A stretch of DNA of 64,000 bases from Denticeps clupeoides (lineage: Eukaryota > Chordata > Actinopteri > Clupeiformes > Denticipitidae), in contig NW_021629785.1 in the NCBI RefSeq assembly GCF_900700375.1, positions 1-64,000 of the forward strand, written 5' to 3'. This document shows, in pieces, positions 48,175-62,047 of this stretch. The translations under genes were made by a program, and so were the position numbers. The notes under the pieces are model-generated. The model saw nothing but the letters and a program-made list of their open reading frames with translations, searched no databases and was not told where the DNA came from. Positions within the stretch are counted from its first letter, which is position 1; every line of letters begins with the position of its first letter.

Positions 48175-49204
48175 TCCTCATGGAAATGAATCTGGCTTAG
48201 TTACCGCATTAACCTTTCTGTAATCAGTACGGAACCAAAATGTCTTGTCAGGCTTAGGGACCAGTAGGCACGGACTACTCCACAGCCACTAACTCTACAC
48301 AGCCAGCTTGTTCTCCAACAAGTTCACCTCAGACTGCATCACTGTTCGCTTTGTAAAAACTGGGGAGAGTGGAGTAAAAAAACTCTCTCTCTCTACTTAC
48401 AAAAGCACTGTATTCAAACCACTCCAACTTGATGTTACCTGGCAGAAAGAGGCATGGCACAATAGAGGTTAAAAGGATGAGCAGTTTCTAATTTATTAAC
48501 ACCAGTAAATTATTATTGCACTTACATGTGAATATTGTATGTAAAAAGGTACCAATATTACAGAGAAAGCCAAGATGAAACGAAAGAGTAAAGGGAGAGA
48601 GAGAGAGAAAGAGAGAGAAGCCATGAGAAAAATAGGTGAAATAGGAAAGACTCAGTTACTGATGGGAAAATTTCCCTCAGCTTCCAATAGAAAAGATAAA
48701 GAAAGTCCCTGACCACAAGTGAACAATCCTTTATACATTTGGCCCACAGGAAGTTGTCACCGACCAATCAGAATGTGTTGTTTCTGTCTAGTCCTGCCCC
48801 CCGTGGTCTCCCGTTTGGGGCAGACAAAGGCAGGGCGGGGTATCACAAGAACCTGTGGCAGGCATTTCACACCTCTTGCCATTTGACAAAGATATGGAAA
48901 ACGGAGGTGTTGAATCTCCATGCAAAACAAAAGCACAGAAACATCATGTTCCTGCGATGTACCATCTTACAGTTTTGTTGGATTCAGCCGATACGGGTGC
49001 TGCCTGATGGGAGCATGACCATCAACGTCAACATCATGTTACATGAGAGACGTACCTACAGGGGTGTCAGAGAACAAAGCAGCATGTGACTGAATTAGCC
49101 CAATAACATTCATGCGATCTGCTGCAGACAAGCCAGACAGATAAGCTTCTAACTCCTGCAGAATCTCACTATTCTGACCACTGTAAATAAGTTCAGTTAA
49201 CTCC
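48175..49204 (-). mobile_element. Ty3/Gypsy pol fossil, unit 6
   Basis: Same broken fossil, near-identical to unit 5. Confidence 0.63.
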
Positions 49205-49984
49205 AAAAAGTCATGATAAATAAAGTTTTGAGGAAGGATTGCAACATGAACAGAGGGGACATTTGAGGCTGTACGTGGGGTCTGAAAAACAGATATTAGA
49301 CTTTTCAAAACATTTTTTAAATACTTTGTATCACCCTTTTGAAATGATGCTTTCCCTCAAACGTCATGGTCCATAGGTGAACAAGAGGTCCAAAACACCT
49401 AGTCAGTTCTGGATAGTGTTCAACATAATGATGTTTGGGTCTGAGATTGAAACACTGCTTTAAGACCCTCTCTGTGACCACTTATTTTAGATTGCATGTA
49501 CTGAGTGGATTCCTGTACTCATGTACGTGTACTCAAATAAAAGAAGCTGAGCAGACGTGGAGAGAGAAAGAGAGAACTGTGCAGGAAACTGAGGTCTCTC
49601 TCTCCCCTTTGCGCAAAGCTGATGAAGAAGGAGCTCACATTGGTTTGTGTGATCATTTTATTAATAATAATAATCCCAACAAGGAGTGTCCCTAAAATCT
49701 GGCATCTTTTATCTTAAAATCTCAGATGGTTGACCCATGTGAGCTTAATTTTATTAATGTTGAGTGTTAATGAAATGTGGATATGTTTTTTGATCTTCAA
49801 CTGCCCTCTTGTGGCAAAAAGCAACAGAATCTAAGTCTGCAACCATATGTTCAGCAACACTGACAGTGTTTGCAGATCAAAATCCACACAGATTACACAG
49901 ACACAGTCATCAACTAAATAAACAAGCGTATTGAGTATGAAACAGTTAAACACTTAAACACCTTCAAAATGCATTTGACTCAGA

Positions 49985-50466
49985 TGCCTGGACTGGCAGG
50001 GGACGTACGTTCACTACACGGGATGCTGCATTCACATCTGGGGACTCTGCAGCCTATGCAGTGGTGAGGAGCTGTCTTCATTTGGGAATTAAGGATGCAA
50101 AGAGACAGTATGCACAAAGACTGTTGTCGCGGGTGTTGATGGCACTGCATCGCTTATGAAAAACCGCCCCCACTGCAGATGCAGCATTCTGACCCCTTGC
50201 TTCCAGATGATCTTCATCTAATCTATGCACGCTATGAGGTTAAAACCATCTCAAAGGCACCAGCTTCAGCACCAGCACTGAATGACCAGGTTCTAACAGA
50301 TCTACAGAGGGTGTGATTTCCAACTTTACCTCACCTGCTTGCCTCTGGGTGCCATCTCAACTTCAGGGAACGCACCCTGCACACCCTCATATTGAACAGA
50401 ACGTCCAGCTTCTACTCATAGCGCCTTCAATACTATTATTCATGAACAGATGGTAGTAAAGTTAAC
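49985..50466 (+). mobile_element. L2-like LINE fossil, unit 6
   Basis: Same fragment, no distinctive change apart from cactgcagatgc. Confidence 0.58.
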
Positions 50467-51246
50467 TTCTTGACACAATGTCAGCAACAAAAAAACATTA
50501 TGAAAACAAGCACATTTTGTTTGGCGTCTGCTCATCATGAGATTTTGTCCCTGGTTTCTGCCAGCCTTTTCCTTGCCTGATCCTGCTTCATGTTCACCTC
50601 CTTTTTACCTGACCAGTAATATTCGTATAGGGTTACTATTATAACATCAGCTCTACAACTGATATATTTTCAGTGCCATTACTTCAGTCTGGTGAGGAAA
50701 ACCCTCTCTGATCCTCATTGTGAAGTAAAAAAGACTGACCACTGCCAAAAGGAGAACTCCAGTGCAACATTTTTATTGGGTCCGGTTCAAAAGTGCCATC
50801 AAAAAGAGAATTCGAGCAAAACAAAAACTACAAAGACAGTCAGGGTGCACGCTACAATCTGGGTTGCCAGTTCTTGCGTGTTTGCTCTAGTTTCCGGGAT
50901 GTTTAATTACATTTTACGGGCACCAGTGTCACTATTCAACCAAAATAAACAACACAATAAAGATTCTGCACTTTAATTTTCAGGATGTGCAGACGTATGT
51001 GAACAAATGTGACGCAAATAAAATAAAAAAAGTTATTCACTACAATCTGGCAACCGTCAATTTGTTACAACGCCTTGTGCTTGAGCTTCATTTTTATAAA
51101 AATGTCAACCCCTCATCCTAAAATATGGCTTTTGTTTTCTTTGACAGTATATGATCAACATGAGAACTTTTAGTTTTATCTTGTTCTCCTTTATATATAA
51201 TATAATACAATTACAGGTTGTTTTGTTGTGAAGGACGTATAGAGTC

Positions 51247-51273
51247 GTTGTCATAGTAACCGCGTTTTATAAA
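51247..51273 (+). promoter_or_regulatory. X-box plus TATA-like box, unit 7
   Basis: Identical motif pair upstream of copy 7. The pyrimidine stretch before the later acceptor has one change (cgccatcattgcag for ctccatcattgcag). Confidence 0.5.
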
Positions 51274-51992
51274 CACAAATCATGTGAATTCTACTCAGTT
51301 TCAACATAAAACAGCACTGAGCGGCAGCACTTTTGGTGAGTACCAACAAAATTTGAGATGGTATTAGCATTAGCGGGCTGGCTAGCCTGTAAACTCGCTC
51401 TACTTCCCAAGTCACCTCTTTGTGTTTTGAGAGCAAAACTATCGACGATAAAAGCATCAGAACGAGCATAATTTTCACTTGATCGGCAGGGCTCGTGTTT
51501 TGGAAGTTTTATTTATTGAAACAACTGCCATTAACTTGCAGAGAGACTCGAAGCCAAATAAATATCAACCTGTGAGCGATTTGAGTTTAGCGCGATTTAG
51601 TGGTAAGAGGTGCTTCAAAGGACGCGAGACGAATGTTTATTGTGCTCAAAACCCAGAGGTCTGCTCATCTTCACGTTTCACATTCACGTTTCAAAACTCT
51701 GTAGAGTGTGTAAAAATGAACAAACAAGTGTAGATACAGCGAATAGATGTTTTCAGTGTCCCCTCAAGTTACACCATCACAGCCTGTATTTCTATGAGTG
51801 TGTTTTGTCAATGTCATTTTCGCCATCATTGCAGATTATTAGTGATCAGAGACTATTCTTCAGAGATTCCTGAACAGTGATTCTTGCAAGAGATTCTACA
51901 GAGAGAGATTCCAGCGAGGGAGAGACCTGAGAGAGATTCCAGCAAGGGAGAGACCTGAGAGGGACCACTGAAGGATTCATTAGATCCTCAAA

Positions 51993-53925
51993 ATGGCCCT
52001 CAGCTACGACCACACTCAGGTATGTGCACATCTGTGAGGCAAATACATAATTGTCTGTATATTTTAGAATGCATTGCTCACTCCCTCTCTGTTGTTGCAG
52101 TGAACTGTGTTGAGATCTGCTGCTTGATTTCTTAAATAAATGTGCAAACGAATGACAAAATATATACAATTTGCCCTCTCAGCGCCAAGTGGACAAATAT
52201 TCATACGTCTGGACCATCAGCAGCTTCAGCTTTGCTGACGATGTGAATGGTGTCCCCATCATGAGCTCCACAATTTCCAACCCCAGTGGAGATCTGCAAT
52301 GGTAGGTGTTGGTCTTAGTTCTTCATTTGAAGTTCTTCATTCGTTTTTCTGGGAGCTGATCATTTTCTCACTCCTTCCTTCCTCTCTGCATTCTCAGGTG
52401 TCTGCAGTTGTTCCCCAATGGCATGGAGCCTGACTACGAGAGCTACCTGTCATTCTATCTCGTTCTGGTCAGACAGAGGTGTGCGGGTTAGTTGTAAACT
52501 AGCCATGCTCAATGCCGAGGGACAGGAGGAATTTTCCTTGGGTAAGTTTACCTTGTTTGTTTAAGACAAACTATTTTCTGATAAAAACGATCTGTAAACA
52601 CAGATGATTGTATATTATTTTAATGCTGGACTGCAGCGCTGTGTCTTTCTAAAACATCAGCGGGATTCTGTTAGTTTGTATAAATCTAATTGCAGACATT
52701 TTTATTATATCCTCAGCTTGTGTGTGTTTAAGTGTCAGTTTCTGTAGCTGGACTGTACTAACTGCTGAGTTGGATTGTTGCAGTTTACAGTGGAGATTGA
52801 TCCGGACGCCTCCACGCCACAGGTGAAGAAGCAGGAACCCAACATGGCAGAGGAGCTTCGAGAGCTGTGGGACACATCGTTGCATTCTGACTGCATCCTG
52901 TCTGTGGCTGGTCAAGAGTTTAAGGCCCACAAAGCCATCCTAGCAGGTAACACAGTCGCCACGTGAAAATATATTAATAGAAGAAAAAACACAGAGACTC
53001 ACAGTGTATTTGCTAGAATATTGACAATTAGTATACTTCTAGGCAGAAATTGATCTAATACTGACTCCTCTCTTTCTGTGTCTCTTATCAGCCCGCTGTC
53101 CCGTCTTTCATAGCATGTTTATGAATAACACGAAAGAGAACCAAACGGTGAGTCAATCGTCTTTCCCATATATCTCAGCTGATCAGTCTAAACACCACTT
53201 TTTCTCTTACAGTTTATTACAGCAGTGTTTTTAAGTTATGTTTTCCCCTCTAGGGCCGCGTGGACATCAAGGATATGGAGGCCGACATTTTGGAGGAGAT
53301 GATTACGTATATCTACACCGGAACATCTCCCAACGTTCACCAGATGGCCTCAAAGCTCATTGCTGCAGCAGACATGGTAGCTCGTGCACACATCCACCTT
53401 CAAAACAAAGAGATGATGGTTTCTATTATTGATTACTATAACTTTCTCAGACTCACTCTTAACCCCTCACTATCAGCGCACACAGAGCACATCTCCAGGT
53501 TATAGCACTATGTGTAACTCTCTCTCTTTCTTCCCCTCAGCACTGCTTGGATCATCTAAAGCTCATCTGTGAGGATGCACTTTGCAGCAGACTCGACGTA
53601 GCCAGTGCTGCAGAGAACCTGATTCTGGGCGACCTCTACCGAGCCCGGCACTTGAAACAAGATGCCCTCACCTTCATCAACTTGTAAATGACAATTCCAT
53701 CTACATCCTGATCTCAAATCTCCACAGCATGTACTCTAGTAGAATAATTATTTATCCAAATCTAAATTCATTATTTATGTCTTTTGTTGTAGTAATGCTG
53801 AAGCGGTTATGAAGACCAACGGGTGGATGATCCTGACGCAAGACCATCCAAACCTTATAGTGGATTTGTATAGTTCCCTGGCTGAGGCCAGCGAACCGCC
53901 AGTTAAACGCCAGAGGCTTTTTTAA
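51993..53925 (+). pseudogene. SPOP-like copy 7, coding exon 4 deleted
   Basis: Exons present: 51993-52019, 52183-52301, 52398-52541, then 52784-52946, 53092-53147, 53254-53376, 53541-53683, 53793-53925. The last MATH exon (128 nt, encoding YDTRMYENDKLGF to LTLTCE) is missing. A 272-bp deletion joins two GCTG tetramers that sit in introns 3 and 4 of the other copies, a typical microhomology junction. Splicing exon 3 to exon 5 would change phase (128 is not a multiple of 3), so the copy would lose both the end of MATH and the frame. The BTB, BACK and tail exons are intact and could be used only from a start codon in exon 5 (MAEELRELW). Confidence 0.87.
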
Positions 53926-54094
53926 CTTCTTTAATTTCTTACCACAGTGTACTTACTTGTAAAAAATGTAGATGCTGTAAGGTTTTAGAACCAGATGATC
54001 AGTTAAAGTATGTCTTATGATTTTCTGTTCAGTAGAGTAGATATTTATAGAGTAGAGATGTTATTGTAGTCAAATGTACATTTGTATATTTTAG

Positions 54095-54213
54095 GACCAG
54101 GACAGCCAGCTGAATGGATGGATGGATGGATCAAACTCATCAGTATGCTGTATGGACTCATCCAGGACACCCCACAGCAGATGGACTGGATCTTATTGTA
54201 CCTGACAAACCAG
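54095..54213 (+). other. Candidate exon, unit 7 (5 repeats, first GAAT)
   Basis: Same GAAT variant as unit 6. The second segment begins at 54429, but an A to C change removes its usual TAA, so the frame runs three codons further to TAG. Confidence 0.33.
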
Positions 54214-54577
54214 GTAAAGAAGTTCTGCTTTTCTGCTAATTCTATTCCAACAGTTATTCTATTAGTATGCATTTGTTTGGAAAAATGGAGTAGGAAACCA
54301 ATGTGCTTTATTAGTTATAAGTCATTTAAAAAACACCCTTAAAAATATTTAAAAATATTATTAAAAACAATATTTTTAGGCCGGGTAGAAACCTATTTTA
54401 TGTTAGGAATCCATTTGTTCCCACACAGGAAAACCCTGATCCAAAGGACCAAAGGAACCAGAAAGATCAACTGCTTCATTTGTTTCTTTGTTTATTTTTT
54501 ATTATATTTTCATTTGTTTAGTAATTACACCATTACATACACGATTTAAATTTTACTACCCTTATCCTGAGCACCAA

Positions 54578-55117
54578 CATCCAGTCTCACACTAGGCTGG
54601 CCACGGTGTTGTGTAAAAAACAGAGAAAACTTTGTCCCCAGAGCGGGGGGTGGTGGAGTGGCCAAGACGTTGGTCCGGGGCGACACCGTGGCAAGTCTTT
54701 ATTACCACGCAGGAGATCAAATCCTGCTCTCCTTCTTACTAACCACTCTAGCACTATCTGTCTGTCTGTCTGTCTATGCGTCTGTGTATCTGTCTATTAA
54801 TTTACTTTGTCTCTTTGTTTATTTATTTTTGTTTATTTGATTATTTGTGTTGATTTTGTTTATGTGTTTTTTATTTTATTTGGTCATTTATTACATAATT
54901 TACACACACAACATTTTACAACACCTATCCTGAACACACAAACATCCAGTCTAACACTAGACTGGCCACGGTGTTGTGTAAAAAAACAGACAAAACTTTG
55001 TCCCCAGAGTGGGGGGTGGTGGAGTGGCCAAGATGTTGGTCCGGGGCGACACCGTGGCAAGTCTTTACCACACAGGACATCAGATCCTGCTTTCCATCTT
55101 ACTAACCACTCCACCAC
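54578..55117 (-). mobile_element. SINE-like pair, unit 7
   Basis: Same pair, but the AT-rich linker between the two copies is about 14 bp shorter (ttaatttactttgtctc). Confidence 0.45.
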
Positions 55118-55740
55118 TGTTTTATTTTATTCTTTCATTCATTTTAATATTATTGTCATTTATTTTATTAATACACACACACCATTACAGTACACTTGAA
55201 CATACCCTGTTTTAAATGTTAGTTTATTACAGTATACCTTATTGTAAATTTACATTAATAGAAATAAAAACCTTTTTATTCCCTTTTTCTGGACTGTGTG
55301 ATTCATTCTCTCAAAAATGTCTTGGAGATCAGTTATTTTTGGACTAAAAGTTTACAACATAAGACACTAGGGAGACTACAATGTCATACAGGGTACCACT
55401 TACTTTAAGGTCCCAGTGAACACAAAATAATAATGGCCTACTAAACCACTCCTTAGTAAAAGGCACATGGCAGCCCGCCTGGAGTTTGACCAAAGGCACC
55501 TGGAGGGCGCTCAGAATATGAGAAACACAATTCTCTGGTCTGTTACGTCCTGGTTTAGGACAGGAACGTAAACAACAAGGAAAGAGGGAGAGAAACGGTA
55601 CCAATTTTTAATAAACAGAAAGACATACAATTAAATCTCGACACAAAGACAAACAAAGCAGTCAGGCCACGAAGAAGCACAGAGTCTATGGCTACTGCAA
55701 ACAGGGAATCTGTCTTGTGTATTTCCACCCTATTCCTTCT

Positions 55741-56770
55741 TCCTCATGGAAATGAATCTGGCTTAGTTACCGCATTAACCTTTCTGTAATCAGTACGGAA
55801 CCAAAATGTCTTGTCAGGCTTAGGGACCAGTAGGCACGGACTACTCCACAGCCACTAACTCTACACAGCCAGCTTGTTCTCCAACAAGTTCACCTCAGAC
55901 TGCATCACTGTTCGCTTTGTAAAAACTGGGGAGAGTGGAGTAAAAAAACTCTCTCTCTCTACTTACAAAAGCACTGTATTCAAACCACTCCAACTTGATG
56001 TTACCTGGCAGAAAGAGGCATGGCACAATAGAGGTTAAAAGGATGAGCAGTTTCTAATTTATTAACACCAGTAAATTATTATTGCACTTACATGTGAATA
56101 TTGTATGTAAAAAGGTACCAATATTACAGAGAAAGCCAAGATGAAACGAAAGAGTAAAGGGAGAGAGAGAGAGAAAGAGAGAGAAGCCATGAGAAAAATA
56201 GGTGAAATAGGAAAGACTCAGTTACTGATGGGAAAATTTCCCTCAGCTTCCAATAGAAAAGATAAAGAAAGTCCCTGACCACAAGTGAACAATCCTTTAT
56301 ACATTTGGCCCACAGGAAGTTGTCACCGACCAATCAGAATGTGTTGTTTCTGTCTAGTCCTGCCCCCCGTGGTCTCCCGTTTGGGGCAGACAAAGGCAGG
56401 GCGGGGTATCACAAGAACCTGTGGCAGGCATTTCACACCTCTTGCCATTTGACAAAGATATGGAAAACGGAGGTGTTGAATCTCCATGCAAAACAAAAGC
56501 ACAGAAACATCATGTTCCTGCGATGTACCATCTTACAGTTTTGTTGGATTCAGCCGATACAGGTGCTGCCTGATGGGAGCATGACCATCAACGTCAACAT
56601 CATGTTACATGAGAGACGTACCTACAGGGGTGTCAGAGAACAAAGCAGCATGTGACTGAATTAGCCCAATAACATGCATGCGATCTGCTGCAGACAAGCC
56701 AGACAGATAAGCTTCTAACTCCTGCAGAATCTCACTATTCTGACCACTGTAAATAAGTTCAGTTAACTCC
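55741..56770 (-). mobile_element. Ty3/Gypsy pol fossil, unit 7
   Basis: Same broken fossil. It lies just left of the point where unit 7 switches to the unit 2 variant set. Confidence 0.63.
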
Positions 56771-56829
56771 AAAAAGTCATGATAAATAAAGTTTTGAGGA
56801 AGGATTGCAACATGAACAGAGGGGACTTT

Positions 56830-57048
56830 TGAGGCTGTACGTGGGGTCTGAAAAACAGATATTAGACTTTTCAAAACATTTTTTAAATACTTTGTATCAC
56901 CCCTTTTGAAATGATGCTTTCCCTCAAACGTCATGGTCCATAGGTGAACAAGAGGTCCAAAACACCTAGTCAGTTCTGGATAGTGTTCAACATAATGATG
57001 TTTGGGTCTGAGATTGAAACACTGCTTTAAGACCCTCTCTGTGACCAC
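56830..57048 (-). other. Unidentified reading-frame piece, unit 7
   Basis: Same fragment as in unit 4, again open for 147 codons together with the Gypsy segment. These are the only two units where the frame is this long. Confidence 0.4.
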
Positions 57049-57550
57049 TTATTTTAGATTGCATGTACTGAGTGGATTCCTGTACTCATGTACGTGTACT
57101 CAAATAAAAGAAGCTGAGCAGACGTGGAGAGAGAAAGAGAGAACTGTGCAGGAAACTGAGGTCTCTCTCTCCCCTTTGGGCAAAGCTGATGAAGAAGGAG
57201 CTCACTTGGTTTGTGTGATCATTTTATTAATAATAATAATCCCAACAAGGAGGGTCCCTGAAATCTGGCATCTTTTATCTTAAAATCTCAGATGGTTGAC
57301 CCATGTTAGCTTAATTTTATTAATGTTGAGTGTTAATGAAATGTGGATATGTTTTTTGATCTTCAACTGCCCTCTTGTGGCAAAAAGCAACAGAATCTAA
57401 GTCTGCAACCATATGTTCAGCAACACTGACAGTGTTTGCAGATCAAAATCCACACAGATTACACAGACACAGTCATCAACTAAATAAACAAGCGTATTGA
57501 GTATGAAACAGTTAAACACTTAAACACCTTCAAAATGCATTTGACTCAGA

Positions 57551-58032
57551 TGCCTGGACTGGCAGGGGACGTACGTTCACTACACGGGATGCTGCATTCA
57601 CATCTGGGGCCTCTGCAGCCTATGCAGTGGTGAGGAGCTGTCTTCATTTGGGAATTAAGGATGCAAAGAGACAGTATGCACAAAGACTGTTGTCGCGGGT
57701 GTTGATGGCACTGCATCGCTTATGAAAAACCGCCCCCACTGCGGATGCAGCATTCTGACCCCTTGCTTCCAGATGATCTTCATCTAATCTATGCACGCTA
57801 TGAGGTTAAAACCATCTCAAAGGCACCGGCTTCAGCACCAGCACTGAATGACCAGGTTCTAACAGATCTACAGAGGGTGTGATTTCCAACTTTACCTCAC
57901 CTGCTTGCCTCTGGGTGCCATCTCAACTTCAGGGAACGCACCCTGCACACCCTCATATTGAACAGAACGTCCAGCTTCTACTCATAGCGCCTTCAATACT
58001 ATTATTCATGAACAGATGGTAGTAAAGTTAAC
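57551..58032 (+). mobile_element. L2-like LINE fossil, unit 7
   Basis: Same fragment with the accggc variant of unit 2 and its own ggggcctctg for ggggactctg. Confidence 0.58.
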
Positions 58033-58812
58033 TTCTTGACACAATGTCAGCAACAAAAAAACATTATGAAAACAAGCACATTTTGTTTGACGTCTGCTCA
58101 TCATGAGATTTTGTCCCTGGTTTCTGCCAGCCTTTTCCTTGCCTGATCCTGCTTCATGTTCACCTCCTTTTTACCTGACCAGTAATATTAGTATAGGGTT
58201 ACTATTATAATATCAGCTCTACAACTGATATATTTTCAGTGCCATTACTTCAGTCTGGTGAGGAAAACCCTCTCTGATCCTCATTGTGAAGTAAAAAAGA
58301 ACGACCACTGCCGAAAGGAGCACTCCAGTGCAACATTTTTATTGGGTCCGGTTCAAAAGTGCCATCAAAAAGAGAATTCGAGCAAAACAAAAACTACAAA
58401 GACAGTCAGGGTGCACGCTACAATCTGGGTTGCCAGTTCTTGCGTGTTTGCTCTAGTTTCCGGGATGTTTAATTACATTTTACGGGCACCAATGTCACTA
58501 TTCAACCAAAATAAACAACACAATAAAGATTCTGCACTTTAATTTTCAGGATGTGCAGACGTATGTGAACAAATGGGACGCAAATAAAATAAAAAGAGTT
58601 ATTCACTACAATCTGGCAACCGTCAATTTGTTACAACGCCTTGTGCTTGAGCTTAATTTTTATCAAAATGTCAACCCCTCATCCTAAAATATGGCTTTTG
58701 TTTTCCTTGACAGTATATGATCAACATGAGAACTTTTAGTTTTATCTTGTTCTCCTTTATATATAATATAATACAATTACAGGTTGTTTTGTTGTGAAGG
58801 ACGTATAGAGTC

Positions 58813-58839
58813 GTTGTCATAGTAACCGCGTTTTATAAA
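58813..58839 (+). promoter_or_regulatory. X-box plus TATA-like box, unit 8
   Basis: Identical motif pair upstream of copy 8. A change of gcgggctgg to gcaggctgg lies downstream in the 5' UTR intron and does not touch the motif. Confidence 0.5.
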
Positions 58840-59558
58840 CACAAATCATGTGAATTCTACTCAGTTTCAACATAAAACAGCACTGAGCGGCAGCACTTTT
58901 GGTGAGTACCAACAAAATTTGAGATGGTATTAGCATTAGCAGGCTGGCTAGCCTGTAAACTCGCTCTACTTCCCAAGTCACCTCTTTGTGTTTTGAGAGC
59001 AAAACTATCGACGATAAAAGCATCAGAACGAGCATAATTTTCACTTGATCGGCAGGGCTCGTGTTTTGGAAGTTTTATTTATTGAAACAACTGCCATTAA
59101 CTTGCAGAGAGACTCGAAGCCAAATAAATATCAACCTGTGAGCGATTTGAGTTTAGCGCGATTTAGTTGTAAGAGGTGCTTCAAAGGACGCGAGACGAAT
59201 GTTTATTGTGCTCAAAACCCAGAGGTCTGCTCATCTTGACGTTTCACATTCACGTTTCAAAACTCTGTAGAGTGTGTAAAAATGAACAAACAAGTGTAGA
59301 TACAGCGAATAGATGTTTTCAGTGTCCCCTCAAGTTACACCATCACAGCCTGTATTTCTATGAGTGTGTTTTGTCAATGTCATTTTCTCCATCATTGCAG
59401 ATTATTAGTGATCAGAGACTATTCTTCAGAGATTCCTGAACAGTGATTCCTGCAAGAGATTCTACAGAGAGAGATTCCAGCGAGGGAGAGACCTGAGAGA
59501 GATTCCAGCAAGGGAGAGACCTGAGAGGGACCACTGAAGGATTCATTAGATCCTCAAA

Positions 59559-61763
59559 ATGGCCCTCAGCTACGACCACACTCAGGTATGTGCACATCTG
59601 TGAGGCAAATACATAACTGTCTGTATATTTTAGAATGCATTGCTCACTCCCTCTCTGTTGTTGCAGTGAACTGTGTTGAGATCTGCTGCTTGATTTCTTA
59701 AATAAATGTGCAAACGAATGACAAAATATATACAATTTGCCCTCTCAGCGCCAAGTGGACAAATATTCATACGTCTGGACCATCAGCAGCTTCAGCTTTG
59801 CTGACGATGTGAATGGTGTCCCCATCATGAGCTCCACAATTTCCAACCCCAGTGGAGATCTGCAATGGTAGGTGTTGGTCTTAGTTCTTCATTTGAAGTT
59901 CTTCATTCGTTTTTCTGGGAGCTGATCATTTTCTCACTCCTTCCTTCCTCTCTGCATTCTCAGGTGTCTGCAGTTGTTCCCCAATGGCATGGAGCCTGAC
60001 TACGAGAGCTACCTGTCATTCTATCTCGTTCTGGTCAGACAGAGGTGTGCGGGTTAGTTGTAAACTAGCCATGCTCAATGCCGAGGGACAGGAAAAATTT
60101 TCCTTGGGTAAGTTTACCTTGTCTGTTTAAGACAAACTATTTTCTGATAAAAATGATCTGTAAACACAGATGATTGTATATTATTTTAATGCTGGACTGC
60201 AGCGCTGCGATGACCTGTCTGTGTGTTTCTGTGTTACAGTAAATCAGTACGACACCAGGATGTATGAGAACGACAAGCTAGGATTCCCAGACTTCGTACA
60301 CAGGAGTGACATCCTGGATGACGACTTGGGGTTCTTAAAGGATGACACGCTCACCCTCACCTGTGAAGTAAGTCTCATTGGCTGCCACATTGGTTTCCCA
60401 TGTGACTGGTGTCAGTAAACATGATCTGTCTGGTCGATGTAAAGATGAACTGTTGCACCGTGATTGTCTGAAGCTGCTGTGTCTTTCTAAAACATCAGCG
60501 GGATTCTGTTAGTTTGTATAAATCGAATTGCAGACATTTTTATTATATCCTCAGCTTGTGTGTGTTTAAGTGTCAGTTTCTGTAGCTGGACTGTACTAAC
60601 TGCTGAGTTGGATTGTTGCAGTTTACAGTGGAGATTGATCCGGACGCCTCCACGCCACAGGTGAAGAAGCAGGAACCCAACATGGCAGAGGAGCTTCGAG
60701 AGCTGTGGGACACATCGTTGCATTCTGACTGCATCCTGTCTGTGGCTGGTCAAGAGTTTAAGGCCCACAAAGCCATCCTAGCAGGTAACACAGTCGCCAC
60801 GTGAAAATATATTAATAGAAGAAAAAACACAGAGACTCACAGTGTATTTGCTAGAATATTGACAATTAGTATACTTCTAGGCAGAAATTGATCTAATACT
60901 GACTCCTCTCTTTCTGTGTCTCTTATCAGCCCGCTGTCCCGTCTTTCATAGCATGTTTATGAATAACACGAAAGAGAACCAAACGGTGAGTCAATCGTCT
61001 TTCCCATATATCTCAGCTGATCAGTCTAAACACCACTTTTTCTCTTACAGTTTATTACAGCAGTGTTTTTAAGTTATGCTTTCCCCTCTAGGGCCGCGTG
61101 GACATCAAGGATATGGAGGCCGACATCTTGGAGGAGATGATTACGTATATCTACACCGGAACATCTCCCAACGTTCACCAGATGGCCTCAAAGCTCCTTG
61201 CTGCAGCAGACATGGTAGCTCGTGCACACATCCACCTTCAAAACAAAGAGATGATGGTTTCTATCATTGATTACTATAACTTTCTCAGACTCACTCTTAA
61301 CCCCTCACTATCAGCGCACACAGAGCACATCTCCAGGTTATAGCACTATGTGTAACTCTCTCTCTTTCTTCCCCTCAGCACTGCTTGGATCATCTAAAGC
61401 TCATCTGTGAGGATGCACTTTGCAGCAGACTCGACGTAGCCAGTGCTGCAGAGAACCTGATTCTGGGCGACCTCTACCGAGCCCGGCACTTGAAACAAGA
61501 TGCCCTCACCTTCATCAACTTGTAAATGACAATTCCATCTACATCCTGATCTCAAATCTCCACAGCATGTACTCTAGTAGAATAATTATTTATCCAAATC
61601 TAAATTCATTATTTATGTCTTTTGTTGTAGTAATGCTGAAGCGGTTATGAAGACCAACGGGTGGATGATCCTGACGCAAGACCATCCAAACCTTATAGTG
61701 GATTTGTATAGTTCCCTGGCTGAGGCCAGCGAACCGCCAGTTAAACGCCAGAGGCTTTTTTAA
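59559..61763 (+). CDS. SPOP-like MATH-BTB-BACK gene, copy 8
   Basis: Exons: 59559-59585, 59749-59867, 59964-60107, 60240-60367, 60622-60784, 60930-60985, 61092-61214, 61379-61521, 61631-61763. The 5' UTR exon starts near 59401. Exon 3 has ggaaaaat for ggaggaat, giving GQEKFS for GQEEFS. Exon 7 has CTT for ATT (KLLAAADM for KLIAAADM), which matches the leucine of human SPOP at this place (LLAAAD). The shared exon 3 frame break is present and no further damage is seen. It descends from the same lineage as copy 3 by shared non-coding variants, but lacks the copy 3 deletion. Confidence 0.82.
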
Positions 61764-61932
61764 CTTCTTTAATTTCTTACCACAGTGTACTTACTTGTAA
61801 AAAATGTAGATGCTGTAAGGTTTTAGAACCAGATGATCAGTTAAAGTATGTCTTATGATTTTCTGTTCAGTAGAGTAGATATTTATAGAGTAGAGATGTT
61901 ATTGTAGTCAAATGTACATTTGTATATTTTAG

Positions 61933-62047
61933 GACCAGGACAGCCAGCTGGATGGATGGATGGATCAAACTCATCAGTATGCTGTATGGACTCATCCAGG
62001 ACACCCCACAGCAGATGGACTGGATCTTATTGTACCTGACAAACCAG
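61933..62047 (+). other. Candidate exon, unit 8 (4 GGAT)
   Basis: Four GGAT repeats shift the frame by one against unit 0. The second segment is missing through the same deletion as in unit 3. Confidence 0.3.

Larger units (their letters stand above)
43407..51246 (+). repeat. Unit 6 (7840 bp)
   Basis: Complete unit with all gene exons. Intron 4 has lost about 37 bp (near 45079), which does not touch coding sequence. The GGAT tract starts with a variant GAAT repeat, a change shared only with unit 7. Confidence 0.93.
51247..58812 (+). repeat. Unit 7 (7566 bp, shortened)
   Basis: Complete unit apart from a 272-bp deletion at about 52640 that removes coding exon 4 with its flanks. The front half resembles unit 6 (GAAT variant, microsatellite length). 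From about 56.8 kb on, it carries the variant set otherwise found only at the end of unit 2. Confidence 0.93.
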
